From assembly GCA_020348765.1 (NCBI GenBank), contig CP070753.1:2539196-2546932 (forward strand): a DNA stretch of 7,737 nucleotides, given 5' to 3'. Shown piece after piece: positions 1 to 5,639 of the stretch. The position numbers and the translations under genes are program-made. The notes beneath the pieces were generated by a model. The model saw nothing but the letters and a program-made list of their open reading frames with translations, was not told the DNA's origin and ran no database searches. Position 1 is the first letter of the stretch; every line of letters begins with the position of its first letter. Origin of the DNA: Burkholderiales bacterium (GTDB lineage: Bacteria > Pseudomonadota > Gammaproteobacteria > Burkholderiales > Burkholderiaceae_E).

Positions 1-200
1 ACCGCGGCACCGACACCATGATGGCCGTGTTCGCCAGTGCCCGCGCGTTGTGGCGCAACAGGGGGCCGCTGTACCTGTGGGCCGCGATCATCGTGCTGCT
101 GATCGGGGCCAGCCTGGTGTTCAGCTTCGTCGGGCTGCTGCTGACCGCGCCGCTGGTCGGGCATGCCACCTGGCATGCCTACCGGGACCTGGTCCGATAG
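1..200 (+). CDS. DUF2189-like integral membrane protein, C-terminal fragment
   Basis: Only the last 65 or so residues are in the window. The reading frame is open from the left edge (an R-G-T-D-T stretch precedes the first ATG at 18) and stops with TAG at 198-200, so the ATG at 18 is probably internal. A hydrophobic segment running from about WAAIIVLLIGASLV to GLLLTAPLVG would be the last membrane span or a re-entrant pair. The end, GHATWHAYRDLVR, matches from memory the typical C-terminus of DUF2189 family inner-membrane proteins, which are common in proteobacteria and have no defined function. The dehydratase gene starts 34 bases downstream on the same strand, so the two could be co-transcribed, but nothing links them functionally. 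The family call rests on this tail alone. Confidence 0.75.
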   Translation, partial: RGTDTMMAVFASARALWRNRGPLYLWAAIIVLLIGASLVFSFVGLLLTAPLVGHATWHAYRDLVR

Positions 201-234
201 AGGGGAGCGCCGGCGTGCACGGCCCGTTCGTTCG

Positions 235-1200
235 ATGAAGCTGCCGATCTCGTTTACCGATGTCGCAGCCGCCGCGGGCCGTATCGCCGGGGTGGCGCAT
301 CGCACGCCCGTGCTCGCTTCGCGCACGGCCAACGCGCGGGCCGGTGCGGCGGTGCATTTCAAGTGCGAGAACCTGCAGCGGGCCGGCGCCTTCAAGTTCC
401 GCGGCGCCTACAACGCGCTGGCGCAGTTCACGCCCGAGCAACGCCGCGCCGGCGCGCTGGCCTTCTCCTCGGGCAATCATGCGCAGGCGGTCGCGCTGGC
501 GGCGCGCCTGTTGGGCATACGGGCGGCGATCGTGATGCCGCAGGATGCGCCCCAGTCCAAGCTGAGTGCGACGCGCGACTATGGGGCCGAGCTGATCCTG
601 TACGACCGCTACCGCGAAGACCGCGAAGCGCTGGCCGGTCGCATCGCCGCCGAGCGCGGCATGACGGTGGTGCCGCCATACGATCATCCGCAGGTGATGG
701 CCGGCCAGGGCACGGCAGCGCTCGAGCTGTTCGAGGACGCCGGCCCGCTCGACGCGCTGCTGGTTTGCGTCGGCGGCGGCGGGCTGATCTCCGGCTGCGC
801 CACGGCCGCGCGCCACCTGAATTCGGCATGCCGCGTGATCGGGGTCGAGCCCGCGGCCGGAAACGACGTCCAGCGCTCGCTGGCGCAGGGCCGCATCGTG
901 CGAATCGAGGTGCCGCAGACGATCGCGGACGGGGCCCAGACGACTCACGCCGGAGCGTTCACGTTCCCCGTGATCCAGGCGCTGGTCGACGAGGTGGTCA
1001 CGGTCACGGACGATGCCCTGGTGCGCACGATGCGGTTCTTCGCCGAGCGCATGAAGCTGGTGGTCGAGCCCACCGGATGCCTGGCGGCTGCGGCGCTGCT
1101 GGAGGGCGTGGTCAAGCTGCCCGACGCGCGCATCGGCGTGATCGTCTCCGGCGGCAACGTCGACCTGGGCCGCTACGCGGCGCTGCTGGCACAAGCCTGA
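235..1200 (+). CDS. PLP-dependent threonine/serine dehydratase (or serine racemase-like), no ACT domain
   Basis: A 321-residue fold-type II PLP enzyme, expected to be cytoplasmic. Visible landmarks are the Schiff-base lysine in AFKFRGA (Lys54), the substrate loop SSGNHAQ (78-84), the phosphate-binding glycine loop GGGGLISG (180-187) and SGGN (305-308), which contacts the pyridine nitrogen. VEPAAGND (204-211) keeps Glu205 and Asp211 at the places of the divalent-metal ligands of serine racemase. Known members convert L-threonine to 2-oxobutyrate and L-serine to pyruvate by way of enamine/imine intermediates, dehydrate threo-3-hydroxyaspartate, or racemise serine; sequence by eye cannot separate these. 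There is no C-terminal ACT regulatory domain, unlike biosynthetic IlvA, so isoleucine feedback is unlikely. The frame is open upstream to 163, but the ATG at 235 fits the family N-terminus (ISFTDV, then HRTPVL). The AGGGGAG at 200-206 is too far away to serve it, so the initiation signal is weak. Confidence 0.9.
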   Translation: MKLPISFTDVAAAAGRIAGVAHRTPVLASRTANARAGAAVHFKCENLQRAGAFKFRGAYNALAQFTPEQRRAGALAFSSGNHAQAVALAARLLGIRAAIVMPQDAPQSKLSATRDYGAELILYDRYREDREALAGRIAAERGMTVVPPYDHPQVMAGQGTAALELFEDAGPLDALLVCVGGGGLISGCATAARHLNSACRVIGVEPAAGNDVQRSLAQGRIVRIEVPQTIADGAQTTHAGAFTFPVIQALVDEVVTVTDDALVRTMRFFAERMKLVVEPTGCLAAAALLEGVVKLPDARIGVIVSGGNVDLGRYAALLAQA

Positions 1201-1231
1201 CGGGTAGCTCGACCACCGGATGCGCCGGCGT

Positions 1232-1245
1232 CGCCGAAGACGGCG
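1232..1245 (+). terminator. Short hairpin after the dehydratase gene, possible terminator
   Basis: CGCCG (1232-1236) and CGGCG (1241-1245) form a perfect 5-bp stem with an AAGA tetraloop, 31 bases after the dehydratase stop codon. No T-run follows, so intrinsic termination is doubtful. In sequence this GC-rich, 5-bp stems arise often by chance. The rest of the 219-bp gap up to the Rid gene shows only a weak TACCAT hexamer at 1310-1315 without a convincing -35 partner. Confidence 0.22.
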
Positions 1246-1406
1246 CGCGCCGCCGACGGCCGCGACCGCCTGCCGGGTCCGAGGCTATCCGCCGGCGGGC
1301 AACGGGGCGTACCATCGTTGCGCCGTGGCACGCGCTCCGCCTGCCCCCCGGGTGGCCGGCACACCGGCGCGGCTGCAGCCGTCGTATCCCTGACAAACCC
1401 GCGCAG

Positions 1407-1414
1407 CGACGAGG
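1407..1414 (+). promoter_or_regulatory. Ribosome binding site of the Rid gene
   Basis: CGACGAGG ends 5 bases before the ATG at 1420 and supports that start over the longer open frame reaching back to 1318. An in-frame GTG at 1414 overlaps the site and is therefore a poorer start. Confidence 0.55.
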
Positions 1415-1419
1415 TGCAC

Positions 1420-1812
1420 ATGCCGTTCGAACTGATCAATCCGCCTGGCCTTGCCAGGAGCTCCTATTCGCACACGGCGGTCGTCACCGGCGGCCGCGTG
1501 CTGTTCGTGTCCGGCCAGGTCGCGCTGGACGAAGCCGGACAGGTGGTCGCCGGCGGATTCGCCGAGCAGACCGAGCGCGTCTTCGACAATCTCGAGATCG
1601 CGCTCGCCGCGGGCGGCGCCCGCTTCGAGCACATCGCGAAGATGAATACCTACGTGCGCGACCTGACCTCGGAGAAGGTGCGCGCATTTCGCGAGATCCG
1701 GCAGCGCCGCTTCGGGCCGCACCAGCCGGCCAGCACGCTGGTGGCCACGCCGGCGCTGGTGCACGAGGACCTGATGCTCGAGGTCGAGGCGATCGCGGTG
1801 GTCGACGACTGA
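1420..1812 (+). CDS. Rid (YjgF/YER057c/UK114) family protein lacking the RidA arginine
   Basis: A 130-residue protein with the full length and landmarks of the Rid family: the SGQV segment (31-34, after RVLFV), the central FDNLEIALAAGGARFEHIAK region, a VRDL motif (79-82) and the C-terminal LEVEAIAV (120-127). The fold is known as a trimer with active sites between subunits. Archetypal RidA hydrolyses enamine/imine intermediates released by PLP enzymes such as threonine dehydratase, using an arginine in a P-A-R-S context (Arg105 in E. coli). Here that place reads P103-A104-S105-T106, so the arginine is missing. Rid subgroups without it are known and lack the imine deaminase reaction, so a different chemistry or a binding role is likely. 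The gene lies 219 bases after a PLP dehydratase on the same strand and converges with the next gene 50 bases away. The family call is firm; the function is not. Confidence 0.9.
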   Translation: MPFELINPPGLARSSYSHTAVVTGGRVLFVSGQVALDEAGQVVAGGFAEQTERVFDNLEIALAAGGARFEHIAKMNTYVRDLTSEKVRAFREIRQRRFGPHQPASTLVATPALVHEDLMLEVEAIAVVDD

Positions 1813-1817
1813 GCGTC

Positions 1818-1835
1818 GCGACGGGCCCCTGTCGC
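1818..1835. terminator. Small inverted repeat in the 50-bp convergent gap
   Basis: GCGAC (1818-1822) and GTCGC (1831-1835) flank GGGCCCCT, giving a 5-bp stem between the convergent Rid gene and the coiled-coil gene. A GC-rich palindrome (GCGCCGGCGC) follows near 1853-1862. Neither has a T-run on either strand. A bidirectional terminator would be expected in a gap this short, but the sequence support is weak. Confidence 0.25.
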
Positions 1836-1862
1836 AGCCGCCGCCGGGCGCGGCGCCGGCGC

Positions 1863-2570
1863 TCAGCGCACGTTGTAGATCCGCAGTCCCAGCTCCCGGC
1901 CCCCTGGCCGGTCGAACACCAGGATCGTCACCTGTCTTGGCGCGAAGCCCGCGGGCAGCGGCACGCGTCCCCGCACGTGCAGATAGCCGTCGATCGCCAC
2001 CTCGATCGGATCGAGCTCGATCCGCTCCTCGGAACGACCGGGGAAGCTGCCCAGCACCACCAGTTGCATGACGCCGGCGAACCGCCCCGACGCGTTGCGA
2101 TCGTCCGTGAGCAGCACCCGGTAGTCCAGCCCATCGCCTGCGGACCCGAAGCGCGCCGAACGTATACCGATCGGCCGGGCGCGCGGATCGTCCGGCAGCG
2201 AGACCACGAACAGCTCGATGTCCTTCTCGAGCGCATCGATCGACTCGCGCGCCTGCTCGAGCTCGCCGGAAAGGCGTTTGACCTCGGACTCGCTCGACTG
2301 CAGCCGCCCCTTGGTCTGACCGAGCTCGGTCCGCAGCTGGTCGCGCTCGCCTTCGACCGTGGCCAGCTGCGTCTGCAGCCGCTCGGATTCGGCCGCGCTG
2401 AGCCGGGGCGGCAGGTATTCCTCCTGCGCATACCACAGGCCACCGGCGCCCAGCGCGATGCCGATCAGCAGGATCGTGAGCCACGATGGCAGGGGCCACC
2501 AGGACGACCGCCGGCGCCGGCTGGTGTACGCATAGCGCTCGAAGGAAACTGGCTTGGAGCGTCCGAACAT
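1863..2570 (-). CDS. Membrane-anchored coiled-coil protein of unknown function
   Basis: A 235-residue protein in three parts. A short basic N-terminus (RRRR at 18-21) precedes one hydrophobic segment, about residues 29-48 (WLTILLIGIALGAGGLWYA), as expected for a signal anchor with the rest in the periplasm. Residues about 59-121 are rich in E, Q, R and L with heptad-like leucine spacing and should form a coiled coil. Residues about 122-235 contain alternating hydrophobic strands (MQLVVLGSF, VTILVFDR) suggesting a small beta domain. I recall similar proteins in Burkholderiales under a DUF name, possibly DUF6776, but cannot confirm it. The start is ATG at 2570; a GTG directly before it at 2573 is an alternative, and no strong Shine-Dalgarno precedes either. 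The gene follows the SYLF gene by 143 bases on the same strand. No function is assigned. Confidence 0.8.
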   Translation of the reverse strand: MFGRSKPVSFERYAYTSRRRRSSWWPLPSWLTILLIGIALGAGGLWYAQEEYLPPRLSAAESERLQTQLATVEGERDQLRTELGQTKGRLQSSESEVKRLSGELEQARESIDALEKDIELFVVSLPDDPRARPIGIRSARFGSAGDGLDYRVLLTDDRNASGRFAGVMQLVVLGSFPGRSEERIELDPIEVAIDGYLHVRGRVPLPAGFAPRQVTILVFDRPGGRELGLRIYNVR

Positions 2571-2576
2571 CACTCA

Positions 2577-2619
2577 GTAGTGGGTCATCGGGATTGCACG
2601 GGACCCCCAAGACTACTAC
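2577..2619 (-). repeat. Two-part inverted repeat just upstream of the coiled-coil gene start
   Basis: GTAGT (2577-2581) can pair with ACTAC (2615-2619), and the directly adjacent GGGTC (2582-2586) can pair with GACCC (2602-2606), leaving an unpaired stretch at 2607-2614 on one side. In the minus-strand transcript the proximal arm lies 7-16 bases from the ATG at 2570, where a ribosome would bind. It could be a leader structure or a protein-binding dyad, or chance. Confidence 0.3.
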
Positions 2620-2655
2620 CTCGGCTGCGACCTCGGCACGGCACCGCCTCCCCGG

Positions 2656-2686
2656 CGACCGGCGGCACCGGCCTGGTGCCCGGTCG
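2656..2686 (-). terminator. Strong hairpin downstream of the SYLF gene
   Basis: CGACCG (2656-2661) and GGCACC (2664-2669) pair with GGTGCC (2675-2680) and CGGTCG (2681-2686). This gives a 12-bp stem interrupted only by a 2-base bulge (2662-2663), with a GGCCT loop. It begins 27 bases past the SYLF stop in the minus-strand transcript, a typical distance for a terminator or a 3'-end stabiliser. The sequence after it is G/C-rich with no U-tract, so it may need Rho or serve mainly to protect the mRNA end. Confidence 0.45.
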
Positions 2687-2713
2687 TGCGCAGGCCGCGT
2701 CCGGGCGATCCGC

Positions 2714-3298
2714 TCAATTCGATGCCGGCTGGTAAGTGAACTTCTGCCCGCCGATCGAGGCCTCGTACATCAGGCCGCCCTTGGCATGCGTGAACACTGC
2801 CATGCCCTTGTAGTAGCCGCCGGCCTGGTCGCCACTGCCCTTGACGCCGCTGGTGCTCGCGCCGGCACCCGTGGTTCCGGCCTGCACCTGCGCGCCCGCG
2901 GTGATCGCCACCGCGCTCGCCTGCGCGCCGAACTCGAAGTTGCCGCTGGTGAACTCGTCGTAGGCTCGCTTGTCCTGGAAGAAGATGATCTGGCTGTAGA
3001 CCTGGCCGCCGAGCTGCAGCCCGATCGTCAGCTGGGTCATGGTCGTGTATCCGCTCAGCTTGCTACCCCGGTAGACCTGCCCCTTGCCGTGCGCTGCGCC
3101 GATTCCGATCCCGCCCTTGCCGATGGTCGGAAACACCGCGTAACCGTAGGCGTGCTCGAAGAACGGCCTGACCACCGGCGAGCGGGCGAACATGTTCACG
3201 GTCGCCACGTGCTCGTCGCTGGCCTGGGCCGATGGCACGAATGCAGCTCCGGCAGCAGCCCAGAGGGCGATCGCCGTCATTGCGCGTTGAAGTCTCAT
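2714..3298 (-). CDS. Secreted SYLF-domain (YSC84-like) lipid-binding protein
   Basis: A 194-residue protein with a clear signal peptide: basic MRLQR, a hydrophobic core (ALWAAAGAAFV) and a probable cleavage site after AQA, about residue 26. The mature part matches the SYLF/YSC84 family: FFEHAYGYAVFPTIGKGGIGIGAAHGKGQVY, then a TMTQLTIGLQLGGQVYSQIIFF core, then a glycine/alanine-rich stretch and a closing TYQPASN. The eukaryotic SYLF domain binds phosphoinositides; bacterial secreted versions are widespread with no settled role, presumably in the periplasm. An open frame reaches back to 3430, but the start at 3298 is supported by a GGAGA site and begins the signal peptide directly; ATG at 3313 would add five residues. 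The gap of 193 bases to the flavocytochrome gene and the leader features suggest its own expression unit. Confidence 0.88.
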   Translation of the reverse strand: MRLQRAMTAIALWAAAGAAFVPSAQASDEHVATVNMFARSPVVRPFFEHAYGYAVFPTIGKGGIGIGAAHGKGQVYRGSKLSGYTTMTQLTIGLQLGGQVYSQIIFFQDKRAYDEFTSGNFEFGAQASAVAITAGAQVQAGTTGAGASTSGVKGSGDQAGGYYKGMAVFTHAKGGLMYEASIGGQKFTYQPASN

Positions 3299-3302
3299 CG
3301 GT

Positions 3303-3307
3303 TCTCC
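3303..3307 (-). promoter_or_regulatory. Ribosome binding site of the SYLF gene
   Basis: On the minus strand GGAGA lies 4 bases before the ATG at 3298, which settles the start in favour of the signal-peptide methionine rather than the upstream in-frame codons. Confidence 0.5.
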
Positions 3308-3329
3308 AGTCATGGGTCGTGGGTTGCGA

Positions 3330-3351
3330 TGCACCCTGCCGGTGCACCCTG
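3330..3351. repeat. Tandem 9-base direct repeat with nested hairpin in the SYLF leader
   Basis: TGCACCCTG occurs at 3330-3338 and again at 3343-3351, a 13-base period. Within it TGCACC (3330-3335) and GGTGCA (3341-3346) form a 6-bp stem with a 5-base loop. The block lies about 32 bases upstream of the SYLF start codon. It could be an operator with two half-sites or a leader hairpin; nothing identifies a regulator. Confidence 0.35.
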
Positions 3352-3395
3352 GGCCCGGCCCGCGCGGCGGCGTGCCTCGGGCATACGAAGATGAT

Positions 3396-3413
3396 CGCGC
3401 GCCCGAGCGCGCG
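3396..3413 (-). terminator. Perfect 7-bp GC hairpin between the flavocytochrome and SYLF genes
   Basis: CGCGCGC (3396-3402) and GCGCGCG (3407-3413) form an uninterrupted 7-bp stem with a CCGA loop, 78 bases past the flavocytochrome stop. In the minus-strand transcript it is followed by AUCAUCUUCGU, modestly U-containing but not a true U-tract. This is the best candidate for the end of the ABC operon transcript. A promoter-like pair, TTGTCC (3414-3419) and GATCAT (3391-3396), brackets it with a 17-base spacer, so a promoter for the SYLF gene is the alternative reading. Confidence 0.4.
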
Positions 3414-3491
3414 GGACAAGCGGCCCGCATCGCGGCGCGGCCAGATGCTGCACCTGGCGCTGGCGCCGCGCGAGCAGGACCGCCGGCGCGC

Positions 3492-4838
3492 TCAGTCGTA
3501 GCTGAACCGCTCGGCGACGACGCGTGCCTCGGGCACCCCGAGCTCGGCGAGACTCTGCTGCACGGCGAGGATCATCGGCGTCGGCCCGCACACCACGTAC
3601 AGCCAGTCGCGCGGTGGCGCCGGCCCGAGCAGCCGCCGCAGCAACGGCGCATCGAGCCGACCGACCTCTGCCTGCCAGCCGGGCGGCGGTTCGCCCAGCA
3701 CGTGGTGCACCTGCAGGTCGAGCTCGTGCGCGGCGGCCTCGATCTCGTCCCGGTACATGATCTGCGCCTCGATCCGATTGCCGTAGATCAGCTTCATGGG
3801 GCGCGGATCGCCGTCGGCCCTCAGCTGGCGCAGCATGCTCGCGATCGGCGCGAAGCCGACGCCGCCGGCCACGAACGCGATGCCGGCCGCGGCGCGGCCG
3901 TGCACGACCATGTTGCCGTGCGGGCCGTCGATGAACGCCTCGGCGCCCGGCTTCAGTTCACCGAGGCGCGACGTGAAATCGCCGGCTTCCTTGATCGCAA
4001 ACGCGACCCGCGGCAGCTCGGCCGGCGCCGAGCAGATCGAGAACGGGTGCTCGGTGACCGAGAACGGCGTGCGCCCGAGCGTCAGCCAGACGAACTGCCC
4101 GGGCCGGAAGACGAATGTCTCGCGCCGCTCCGGCTCGATCGCCATCTCCCAGGTCCGGTGCGCGACCGGACGCACCGAGACGACCCGATAGCGATGCCTG
4201 CGCTGCCGCAACGGCTCGAGCAGGTAGGTGCGCACCAGTGTCAGCATCGCCACCGCCACCAGCGCGATCCAGAACCAGGCCAGCACCGGATGCTCGCTGT
4301 AGCGCCCGGCCACGATCGCGTGATACGCGCCGAAGACCGCGATCAGCGCCGCGCCGAACCCGTGCGCGAGCCGCCAGGTCTCGTAGCGATACGGGAACGC
4401 GTCGCGAAAGATCGACCAGACGACCAGCACCGGAAGCATCACCCAGGCCAGCATGCCGGTGACCGCCGAAGCGCCGCCGATCGCCAGCGCCCGTGCACCC
4501 TCGGGATCCCAGGGCCGTGCCGGCTGTGCCGACAGCGTGTACAGGAACGGATGCAGCAAGATCGCCACCGTCAGCGCACGGGCGATCAGCTGGTGAGCCC
4601 GCATCGTGCGGTCGATGCCGATCCGGCCCGAGACCGAATCGAAGCGCCCGCACAGCACGAATTCCATCAGCATCGTCGAGAAGCCGACCAGCGCCAGCGC
4701 CGAGGACAGTTCGTCGGCCCACGGTCGCCGCGGCAGGCCCAGTGCCCAGGCGATCGCCAGCGGCGCCAGCGCCAGCGCGGCATACAGCCCGAACAGCACT
4801 CGGGCATCGAGTCCGGCCAACGGGGCACGCACGCGCAT
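3492..4838 (-). CDS. Ferric reductase / NADPH oxidase-like bis-heme flavocytochrome
   Basis: A 448-residue membrane flavocytochrome. The N-terminal half has about six hydrophobic spans (roughly 14-33, 43-62, 79-103, 116-145, 156-176, 184-207) with His82/His96 and His159/His173. Each pair has 13 residues between, the expected ligand spacing for two stacked b hemes in the ferric reductase superfamily. The C-terminal half is a ferredoxin-NADP reductase module: RPGQ (246-249) and HPFSICS (264-270) for FAD, GGVGFAPI (325-332) and CGPTPM (417-422) for NAD(P)H, ending in aromatic FSYD. Electrons should pass from cytoplasmic NAD(P)H through FAD and heme across the membrane to ferric iron, oxygen or another acceptor; the acceptor cannot be read here. 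No 2Fe-2S motif is visible. It follows the ABC permease by 6 bases, with a GAGG overlapping that stop codon, so it belongs to the transporter operon. Confidence 0.9.
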   Translation of the reverse strand: MRVRAPLAGLDARVLFGLYAALALAPLAIAWALGLPRRPWADELSSALALVGFSTMLMEFVLCGRFDSVSGRIGIDRTMRAHQLIARALTVAILLHPFLYTLSAQPARPWDPEGARALAIGGASAVTGMLAWVMLPVLVVWSIFRDAFPYRYETWRLAHGFGAALIAVFGAYHAIVAGRYSEHPVLAWFWIALVAVAMLTLVRTYLLEPLRQRRHRYRVVSVRPVAHRTWEMAIEPERRETFVFRPGQFVWLTLGRTPFSVTEHPFSICSAPAELPRVAFAIKEAGDFTSRLGELKPGAEAFIDGPHGNMVVHGRAAAGIAFVAGGVGFAPIASMLRQLRADGDPRPMKLIYGNRIEAQIMYRDEIEAAAHELDLQVHHVLGEPPPGWQAEVGRLDAPLLRRLLGPAPPRDWLYVVCGPTPMILAVQQSLAELGVPEARVVAERFSYD

Positions 4839-4842
4839 GTCG

Positions 4843-4846
4843 CCTC
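4843..4846 (-). promoter_or_regulatory. Ribosome binding site of the flavocytochrome gene, overlapping the permease stop
   Basis: On the minus strand GAGG overlaps the permease TGA and ends 4 bases before the ATG at 4838. Ribosomes finishing the permease would land on it, which points to coupled translation. Confidence 0.5.
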
Positions 4847-5639
4847 AGATCTGCTCGCTGGCGTCGCGCTGCACCGACTCGTGCCACGGGACCAGCACCC
4901 GCCGCAGGCCCAGCACCGCCACGTAGAGCAGGAATCCCATCAGCGTCAGCAGCACGATCACGGCAAACAGCTTGTCCACTTCGAACGCGGCCAGCGTCTC
5001 GACCGCCAGATGCCCGAGGCCGGAGCTTCCGCCCAGGTACTCGCCAACCACGGCGCCGATGGTGGCCAGCACGATGCCGACCTCCATGCCGGTAAGGATA
5101 TACGGCAGCGACGACGGCAGCTCCAGGTTGCGGAACTTGTCCCACCGGCTCGCGTTCAGGCTCGTCATCACGTCATGGTGCGATCGGTCGATCGACTTGA
5201 TGCCGGCGAGCGTGTTGGTCAGGATCGGGAAGAAGGCCAGCACCGCCGAGATGATCACCTTCGAGGCGATGCCGAATCCGAACCACAGGATGAACAGCGG
5301 CACCAGCGCGATCTTCGGCACCACCTGCGTGGCCACCACGAACGGGTTGAGCGTGCGCTCGAGCCAGGCGACCTTGCCCAGCACCACGCCCAGCCCGACC
5401 CCGACCAGGATCGCGATGCCGAAGCCGAGCAGCGTCTCGGTCAGCGTCACCAGGATCTCGTCGCCGATGCCGTCCTCCTGCAACAGCTCGATCAGCGCGA
5501 AGAACACGCGCTCGGGCGGCGGCAGGATGAACGGCGAGACGTCGAAGGCGCTGACATAGCCCTTCCAGAGCGCGAAGAAGGCGAGCGTCAGCAGCGGCGT
5601 GGTCACCCAGGTGACGTGGCGCGAGCGAGCGAGGCTCAC
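4845..5639 (-). CDS. ABC transporter inner-membrane permease, SsuC/TauC-like
   Basis: A 264-residue permease of the type serving NMT1-class importers. It has an N-terminal span (about 12-30), the LPPPERVF segment typical of this group (39-46), spans around 68-90, 108-120, 125-145 and 186-203, and a final one near 224-247. The cytoplasmic coupling helix that docks on the ATPase reads TSLNASRWDKFRNLELPSSLP (about 159-179), a form of the EAA loop with Asn where Gly is common. The start is the GTG at 5639: it overlaps the ATPase stop as GTGA and carries a strong GGAGGAG five bases upstream. The frame stays open to 6041, but that extension is antisense-like, polar and overlaps the ATPase. It should form a homodimer with two ATPase copies. 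The substrate cannot be told from the permease; the hydrolase in the operon hints at an amide or ureido compound. Confidence 0.92.
   Translation of the reverse strand: MSLARSRHVTWVTTPLLTLAFFALWKGYVSAFDVSPFILPPPERVFFALIELLQEDGIGDEILVTLTETLLGFGIAILVGVGLGVVLGKVAWLERTLNPFVVATQVVPKIALVPLFILWFGFGIASKVIISAVLAFFPILTNTLAGIKSIDRSHHDVMTSLNASRWDKFRNLELPSSLPYILTGMEVGIVLATIGAVVGEYLGGSSGLGHLAVETLAAFEVDKLFAVIVLLTLMGFLLYVAVLGLRRVLVPWHESVQRDASEQI

Noticed and set aside
163..234. N-terminal extension of the dehydratase to the ATG at 163
   Set aside because: It overlaps the end of the DUF2189-like gene and adds basic residues not expected in the family; ATG 235 matches the usual N-terminus.
1310..1315. TACCAT as a -10 box for the Rid gene
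   Set aside because: No reasonable -35 hexamer lies 16-18 bases upstream, and a single weak hexamer is expected by chance.
1285..2610. A 441-codon minus-strand frame overlapping the Rid gene and the coiled-coil gene
   Set aside because: It has no motif and is a shifted shadow of the coiled-coil gene, which has an anchor segment and heptad pattern in its own frame.
363..2735. A 790-codon plus-strand open frame crossing the dehydratase, Rid and coiled-coil genes
   Set aside because: It is low-complexity arginine/glycine/alanine-rich sequence in the wrong frame over well-supported genes on both strands.
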